Assembly: GCA_027040375.1 (NCBI GenBank)
Contig: JALUMJ010000091.1
Coordinates: forward strand, 1-9,681
Source of the DNA: Campylobacteraceae bacterium
GTDB lineage: Bacteria > Campylobacterota > Campylobacteria > Campylobacterales > Sulfurospirillaceae
Direction: 5' to 3'
DNA: 9,681 nt
Under the pieces are notes generated by a model. It searched no databases. It was not told the origin of the DNA and saw nothing but the letters and a program-made list of their open reading frames with translations. The translations under genes and the position numbers were made by a program. This document shows positions 6,049 to 9,681 of the stretch, piece after piece. Each line of letters begins with the position of its first letter. The stretch's first letter is position 1.

Positions 6049-6510
6049 TTGTTTTTTGATTTTAAGGCAAAATTTTTATCTTTTTTTAGAGAATTGTTTA
6101 TATTTCACCACAAATCTTTAGAATTTCGAGCAAAAGTATTTGCCTCCATGATAGCTTCAAATAAAAAAGATGATGATATCGAGTATAAAATACTAAAAGA
6201 AATCGCAAAAGAGATATATAAAGACCCTTACAGAATAAATGTTTTAGTCGAAACAACAAAAGAGTATGTAGATAAAATCATAGAAATCAAAAGCTTGAAT
6301 ATAGACTCTTTGATAAAAGATATAAACAAAGAGATAAGGCTAAATCCTAGATTTATAAGCAAGATAAACATCAGACATCTCAAAAAATTTTTAGTAAAAG
6401 ACGATCACACAGACAAAGACACATATTTACTGCAAACAAAAATCATAGAATATTTTAAAAATGAAATGAAATATGCAAGAGAAAAAAGAGTTGTTAAAGG
6501 GAGGGGCTAG
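6049..6510 (+). CDS. Small helical protein, possibly TerB-like, co-transcribed with the SYLF gene
   Basis: A 153-residue, charged, largely helical protein with no signal peptide or clear membrane segment. I do not recognise it with certainty. Residues 28-54 (FRAKVFASMIASNK, acidic residues, then a helix ending KEIAKEIY) resemble the opening of TerB-like domains, where two helices flank an acidic turn; this is a pattern judgement. The open frame begins with TTG at 6049, 3 bp after the SYLF stop, with no clear ribosome binding site, so the true start may lie further in; the first in-frame ATG is at 6148. The 3' end shares the bases CTAG with the stop of the convergent modC. Its pairing with SYLF suggests an envelope- or stress-related role, but no function can be assigned. 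Confidence 0.6.
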   Translation: MFFDFKAKFLSFFRELFIFHHKSLEFRAKVFASMIASNKKDDDIEYKILKEIAKEIYKDPYRINVLVETTKEYVDKIIEIKSLNIDSLIKDINKEIRLNPRFISKINIRHLKKFLVKDDHTDKDTYLLQTKIIEYFKNEMKYAREKRVVKGRG

Positions 6511-7364
6511 CAAACCTTTGTTACAACAGGAGAAAAGGCCTTTGTGCTTACTCTTACACTGTCACCCACTTTTAAAATTTTCTCTTCATTTGAATCAAGA
6601 ACTACCTCTACTATTTGGTTGTCTATCGCGATAACTGCGACACTAAGAACATCTGCTTTATATATATCTAAGATTCTTCCTCTAAAGGAAAATTTTTGAC
6701 TTCCGCTAGTTTTTAGGAGTATCTCTTTTGGACTTCCGTATTTTTTTACTTTTCCATCTTCAATCAATGCTACAAAATCACTCATTTTATATATCTCATT
6801 TGGAGAGTGGCTCACCATAATCGTAGTAGTTTTAAAAGTTTTGTGAAGTTCTAATATCTCGCCTTGTAGCTTTTCTCTCATCAGCATATCTAAGGCCGAG
6901 AGAGGCTCATCAAGAAGCAAAATCTTTGGTTTTCGCATCAAAGCTCGACATATAGAAACTCTTTGCTGCTGACCACCTGAAAGAGTTGTTGGAAGTGTGT
7001 CTTTTAACTGTTCTAACTCTGTTAGCTTTAAGAGTTTGCAAGCAAGTTTCTCGTCCTTGTTTGCAAAAAGTAGATTTTCTTTTACACTCATGTTTGGAAA
7101 TAGTGCATAATCTTGAAATACAAAACCAACACTTCTGCATCTTGGGTGAATACTATGTTTTTTATCCAGCCAAAATTTATCTTCTACATGTATGCTTCCC
7201 CTAGCTCCCTCAAGACCTGCTAATATGCGTAAAAATGTAGTTTTTCCACTTCCGCTTTTGCCCAAAATCGAAACAAAAGAGCCCTCTTTGATAGATAAGT
7301 TTATATCTAATTCCATCCTGCCATTTGACCCTTTTAGCCACTTTTGGACATCTATATCTATCAT
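6507..7364 (-). CDS. modC: Molybdate ABC transporter ATP-binding protein
   Basis: The ATPase that powers molybdate (and often tungstate) import through ModB. All ABC elements are present: Walker A GKSGSGKT at 35-42, Q-loop Gln84 in [10 protein letters not shown], signature LSGGQQQR at 128-135, Walker B ILLLDEP at 148-154, D-loop SALD at 156-159 and switch His186. From about residue 222 to the end a TOBE/Mop-like beta domain follows ([13 protein letters not shown] and [14 protein letters not shown]), as expected for ModC, but the total of 285 residues is shorter than the roughly 350 of the Escherichia coli protein, implying a reduced regulatory domain. The start overlaps the modB stop by 4 bp. 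Assignment to molybdate rests on the modA-mop-modB context. Confidence 0.94.
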   Translation of the reverse strand: MIDIDVQKWLKGSNGRMELDINLSIKEGSFVSILGKSGSGKTTFLRILAGLEGARGSIHVEDKFWLDKKHSIHPRCRSVGFVFQDYALFPNMSVKENLLFANKDEKLACKLLKLTELEQLKDTLPTTLSGGQQQRVSICRALMRKPKILLLDEPLSALDMLMREKLQGEILELHKTFKTTTIMVSHSPNEIYKMSDFVALIEDGKVKKYGSPKEILLKTSGSQKFSFRGRILDIYKADVLSVAVIAIDNQIVEVVLDSNEEKILKVGDSVRVSTKAFSPVVTKVC

Positions 7365-8041
7365 CTCAAAAATCCGATATTTTTTTGTTTATAATTAAAT
7401 ATATAAACCAAAAGCAATACTATGAAACTGATAGCCACCATAATGGCTGAGTATATATGAGCACTTTTATAATCAAGCATTTCTACAAACTCATAAATCG
7501 CGATTGACGCGACTTTTGTTTCCCCGGGAATACTGCCTCCAACCATCAAAACCACTCCAAATTCTCCGACAGTATGAGCAAAAGTGATGACAATAGCCGT
7601 CATAAGAGAAGGTTTTATATTTGGAAGAGCGACCTTCAAAAGAGTTTGAAAACTACTTTTTCCACATAAATACGAAGCTTCTATGATAGATTTTGGAAGC
7701 GATTCAAAACCATTTTGCAAAGGTTGAAGCATAAAAGGAAATGAATACAAACAGCTAGCAATAACAAGTCCGTAAAAATTAAAAACTAATTTTACACCAA
7801 GATAATTTTCAACAAATGCCCCCAAAGGCGAATTTTGAGAAAGTGCATAAAGCACATAAAATCCCAAAACAGTGGGAGGCAGTACGATAGGCATAGCACT
7901 AAGAGCCTCTAAGATAGGTTTAAATTTTGATTTGCTTTGCGAAAGCCACCAAGCCAAAGGCAAAGCAATCAAAAAAAGTATGATACTTACGATGGATGCA
8001 AGCTTAAAGGAAAGCAAAAATGGTGTGAAATCAAATTGCAT
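7361..8041 (-). CDS. modB: Molybdate ABC transporter permease
   Basis: Inner-membrane permease that forms the molybdate channel as a dimer. At 226 residues it has the usual ModB length, with about five or six membrane segments. [12 protein letters not shown] (51-62), the EAA cytoplasmic loop [20 protein letters not shown] (121-140) that contacts ModC, and [17 protein letters not shown] (159-175) are all typical of ModB. GAAGG at 8048-8052 (minus strand) lies 6 nt upstream of the ATG, inside the preceding Mop gene, which overlaps modB by 11 bp. The modB stop overlaps the modC start by 4 bp. Confidence 0.95.
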   Translation of the reverse strand: MQFDFTPFLLSFKLASIVSIILFLIALPLAWWLSQSKSKFKPILEALSAMPIVLPPTVLGFYVLYALSQNSPLGAFVENYLGVKLVFNFYGLVIASCLYSFPFMLQPLQNGFESLPKSIIEASYLCGKSSFQTLLKVALPNIKPSLMTAIVITFAHTVGEFGVVLMVGGSIPGETKVASIAIYEFVEMLDYKSAHIYSAIMVAISFIVLLLVYIFNYKQKNIGFLR

Positions 8042-8435
8042 TTTTTACCTTCACGATTGATATCTCACTTGCTTTCATCATCACAACAACCTTTTGCTCT
8101 ACATGTAAGCTTATCATATCATAAGATTTTCGAGTGATTAGTGACTCAAATGTACCGATTGGGCTATCTAGTTTTACCCTCACTAAAAGTTTACCAAGCA
8201 TAATTTCTTTAACATTTGCATATATCTGATTTGTTAGACTGATAGAATCCAACTTTTCTTTAGCAATAAGCACAAAAGAGGGCTTTATACCAAGAGTTAC
8301 GACAGCGCCTTCTTTTGCACCCTGAGGTAGTTCTAGAGCCATCATAGTAAGCTCTTCATCAACTGCTTTAAATGTCACTACATGTACCATATCACTTTCT
8401 TGGATATCTTTTATGGTGGCTTCTATTTTATTCAT
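8031..8435 (-). CDS. Molybdopterin-binding (Mop/TOBE) domain protein within the mod operon
   Basis: A 134-residue cytoplasmic protein made of two Mop/TOBE-like beta domains: about residues 1-60 ([14 protein letters not shown] to [13 protein letters not shown]) and 67-130 ([13 protein letters not shown] to [14 protein letters not shown]). Each repeat follows the Mop pattern of an opening strand, a hydrophobic core and a closing strand resembling IKxSxVxxxK. Such di-Mop proteins bind molybdate or tungstate as small oligomers and may buffer the metal or deliver it to cofactor synthesis. Campylobacter jejuni has a comparable Mop gene in the same position between modA and modB. It overlaps modA by 4 bp (ATGA) and modB by 11 bp, so it is tightly coupled with the transporter. 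No clear ribosome binding site precedes the ATG. Confidence 0.82.
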   Translation of the reverse strand: MNKIEATIKDIQESDMVHVVTFKAVDEELTMMALELPQGAKEGAVVTLGIKPSFVLIAKEKLDSISLTNQIYANVKEIMLGKLLVRVKLDSPIGTFESLITRKSYDMISLHVEQKVVVMMKASEISIVKVKNAI

Positions 8436-9172
8436 AAATAGCCATATCTTTTGAAGACTTTTTTAGCATTTTTTGTGAATATAAAATCATAAAACTCTTT
8501 TGCTTCTTTTATATTTTTACTGTTTTTAATAATCATTGCCCCTTGTTTTATGGGAGTATAAAGCTTTTTATCTATCTCTATCCAATTAATATATCGTTTA
8601 AATCTTTTCATTTTGGAGCTAAAGAGCGATGATTTTGCGATAAACCCGATATCAGTAGCACTAACGATGTATTGAACTGCTTGAGAAATGCTTTGCGCAT
8701 ATACAAATTTACTTTTTACTTCATCATATATCTTAGCATTTTTTAAAGCTTCTTGCGTAGCCTTCCCATATGGAGCAGTTTTTGGATTTGCTATCGCAAT
8801 GCTTGAGATTGACTTTTGTTTTAGAAAAGACAAACCTCTTAAAAAATCTCTTTTTTTAGTACTAAAAATTGCCAAGCCACCTAGTGCATAAAGCCTTGGA
8901 GGATTTAGAGCAAATCCGTTTTTATACAAATCTTGAGGATATTTCATATTTGCAGACATAAAAATATCAAAAGGAGCACCATTTTTAATCTGAGCATTTA
9001 GCTTTCCACTGCTACCCAAGATAACATCCACTTTTACTTCAGGATATTTTGTGTGAAAAGCGGCGATAAGGTCATGGATAGCGAAGCTGACATTTGCTGC
9101 AACTGCAACTTTTATACTAGAAGCATTTAAAAAAACAGCAAAAAGCAAAAAGCAAAAAATCTTCTTTAACAT
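8432..9172 (-). CDS. modA: Periplasmic molybdate-binding protein
   Basis: Captures molybdate or tungstate in the periplasm and delivers it to ModBC. It has 246 residues with a signal peptide (MLKK, hydrophobic core; probable cleavage near residues 17-18, after NA or NAS). Binding-site segments of the ModA family are present: AANVSFAIHDL with Ser29, GSSGKLNAQI with Ser55, DIFMSAN at 69-75, NPKTAPYGKAT at 129-139 and DIGFIAKSS at 174-182. The tyrosine found in the last segment region of Escherichia coli ModA is not evident here, as in several other bacterial ModA proteins. AGGGG on the minus strand at 9180-9184 is the ribosome binding site. First gene of the operon, behind a ModE-type operator. 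Confidence 0.94.
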   Translation of the reverse strand: MLKKIFCFLLFAVFLNASSIKVAVAANVSFAIHDLIAAFHTKYPEVKVDVILGSSGKLNAQIKNGAPFDIFMSANMKYPQDLYKNGFALNPPRLYALGGLAIFSTKKRDFLRGLSFLKQKSISSIAIANPKTAPYGKATQEALKNAKIYDEVKSKFVYAQSISQAVQYIVSATDIGFIAKSSLFSSKMKRFKRYINWIEIDKKLYTPIKQGAMIIKNSKNIKEAKEFYDFIFTKNAKKVFKRYGYL

Positions 9173-9185
9173 TCAAAAACCCCTA

Positions 9186-9215
9186 TTTCGTTATATATAA
9201 AAAAACATAACGAAA
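9186..9215. promoter_or_regulatory. ModE-type operator palindrome
   Basis: TTTCGTTAT at 9186-9194 and ATAACGAAA at 9207-9215 are perfect 9-bp inverted arms around a 12-bp AT-rich spacer. CGTTAT and ATAACG arms are the core of the ModE box known from proteobacterial mod promoters. The site starts at the downstream edge of the modA -10 box and covers the predicted transcription start, the expected place for a repressor that blocks transcription when molybdate is plentiful. No modE gene is in the window. Confidence 0.8.
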
Positions 9216-9223
9216 GTATAACA
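9215..9223 (-). promoter_or_regulatory. Extended -10 promoter of the mod operon
   Basis: On the minus strand the sequence reads TGT followed by TATACT, an extended -10. The start point would be near 9208, within the ModE palindrome, leaving a leader of about 36 nt with AGGGG before the modA ATG. Confidence 0.6.
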
Positions 9224-9258
9224 TAAAATATAAAATTTTTCTATTTTTAACTGCCTTA

Positions 9259-9534
9259 TCAATAAACTTCTTTATGTTTTCCAATATCTAGTAAGATTAT
9301 ATCTTTATTTGTTATTATCAGCTCTAGTACCACTCTATAAGCCATAGATATTGAAACAGAGTGATAATCTTTGAGAGTACCTTTTAGTTTGTGTAGTCTT
9401 AGTGATGGGTGGTGTGGATTTGTTTTTAAAAATCTGATAGTTTTTTTATATCTATCTTTTAGCTCTGGGTGTTTTTTGATAAAGATTTTTTCTTTTTTGA
9501 TGTATTTATCACTTAAGATGAGTTTATACATCAT
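9259..9534 (-). CDS. RelE/YafQ-type mRNA interferase toxin
   Basis: A 91-residue basic protein of the RelE superfamily, closest in pattern to the YafQ/RelE-StbE group of ribosome-dependent mRNA-cutting toxins. Family marks are LRLHKLKG at 45-52, the strand YHSVSISMAYRVVLELI at 57-73, and the C-terminal DIGKHKEVY with His87 and Tyr91, where YafQ has catalytic His and an aromatic residue. There are two adjacent start codons (MM). AAAAGG at 9539-9544 lies 4 nt from the first and 7 nt from the second, so the second (9531) may be the real start. The first ATG overlaps the stop of the upstream antitoxin gene by 4 bp, the standard coupled arrangement. It ends 86 bp before modA, in the same direction. 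Confidence 0.82.
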   Translation of the reverse strand: MMYKLILSDKYIKKEKIFIKKHPELKDRYKKTIRFLKTNPHHPSLRLHKLKGTLKDYHSVSISMAYRVVLELIITNKDIILLDIGKHKEVY

Positions 9535-9681
9535 AAGCCTTTTAAGTGCTCTTCTAGTTCATCATTTGTTGAAATAGTTTTATATTTACCCTCTTTAATC
9601 TCTTGCATAGCTTCAAGATAGATTTTATCTAACTCCAAAGCTCTTAGTTCGTCATATTTATCAAAGTCAATCACTATGTAT
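9531..9681 (-). CDS. Antitoxin of the second toxin-antitoxin module (partial, 5' end outside the window)
   Basis: An open frame runs from the window edge at 9681 to a TGA overlapping the toxin start by 4 bp (ATGA). The visible 49 codons encode a charged tail containing IDFDKYDELRALELDKIY, then EAMQEIKEGK and KTISTNDELEEHLKGL at the end. This matches the C-terminal toxin-binding half of RelB/Phd-like antitoxins, where a helix is followed by the GKY and DELEEHL stretch. The DNA-binding N-terminus is beyond the window, so the subfamily cannot be stated. Confidence 0.7.
   Translation of the reverse strand, partial: YIVIDFDKYDELRALELDKIYLEAMQEIKEGKYKTISTNDELEEHLKGL

Noticed and set aside
1..9681. 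CRISPR arrays, tRNA/rRNA genes, insertion sequences or a defence island
   Set aside because: No regularly spaced repeats, cloverleaf-like stretches, transposase motifs or defence proteins beyond the two toxin-antitoxin modules were seen.

Overview
The window looks like chromosomal DNA of a Campylobacterota member (Campylobacter, Sulfurospirillum, Arcobacter or Sulfurimonas relatives). The evidence is the low G+C, tightly packed genes with overlapping starts and stops, sigma-70 type -10 boxes without clear -35 boxes, and a molybdate operon in the order modA, Mop-domain gene, modB, modC, as in Campylobacter jejuni. The genus cannot be fixed from this sequence alone.

Layout. (1) 1-2797, plus strand: a complete TRAP transporter operon (binding protein, small and large membrane subunits) behind a short upstream region with repeated TTAGA/TCTAA half-sites. 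(2) 2851-3434, plus: a two-gene ParE/RelE-type toxin-antitoxin module with its own extended -10 promoter. (3) 3506-5177: two divergent genes sharing a 70-bp promoter region, a DUF1445/YcsI-family protein (minus) and a DUF4392-family protein (plus). These are the two domains fused in vertebrate D-glutamate cyclase (DGLUCY). (4) 5340-6510, plus: an exported SYLF-domain lipid-binding protein followed 3 bp later by a small helical, possibly TerB-like protein. (5) 6507-9223, minus: the molybdate ABC importer operon modA-mop-modB-modC, every junction overlapping, behind a promoter covered by a near-perfect ModE-type palindrome. (6) 9259-9681, minus: a second RelE/YafQ-type toxin with the C-terminal part of its antitoxin, cut by the window edge.

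How it fits together. The mod operon is a standard high-affinity molybdate uptake unit, apparently repressed through a ModE box. The most interesting part is the split D-glutamate cyclase pair downstream of a TRAP transporter. It suggests a pathway for D-glutamate and 5-oxo-D-proline, with the TRAP system possibly importing one of these or another carboxylate. The link between transporter and cyclase pair is inferred from proximity only, and a toxin-antitoxin module lies between them. No rRNA, tRNA, CRISPR array, insertion sequence or convincing rho-independent terminator was found, and no gene-free stretch exceeds 300 bases.
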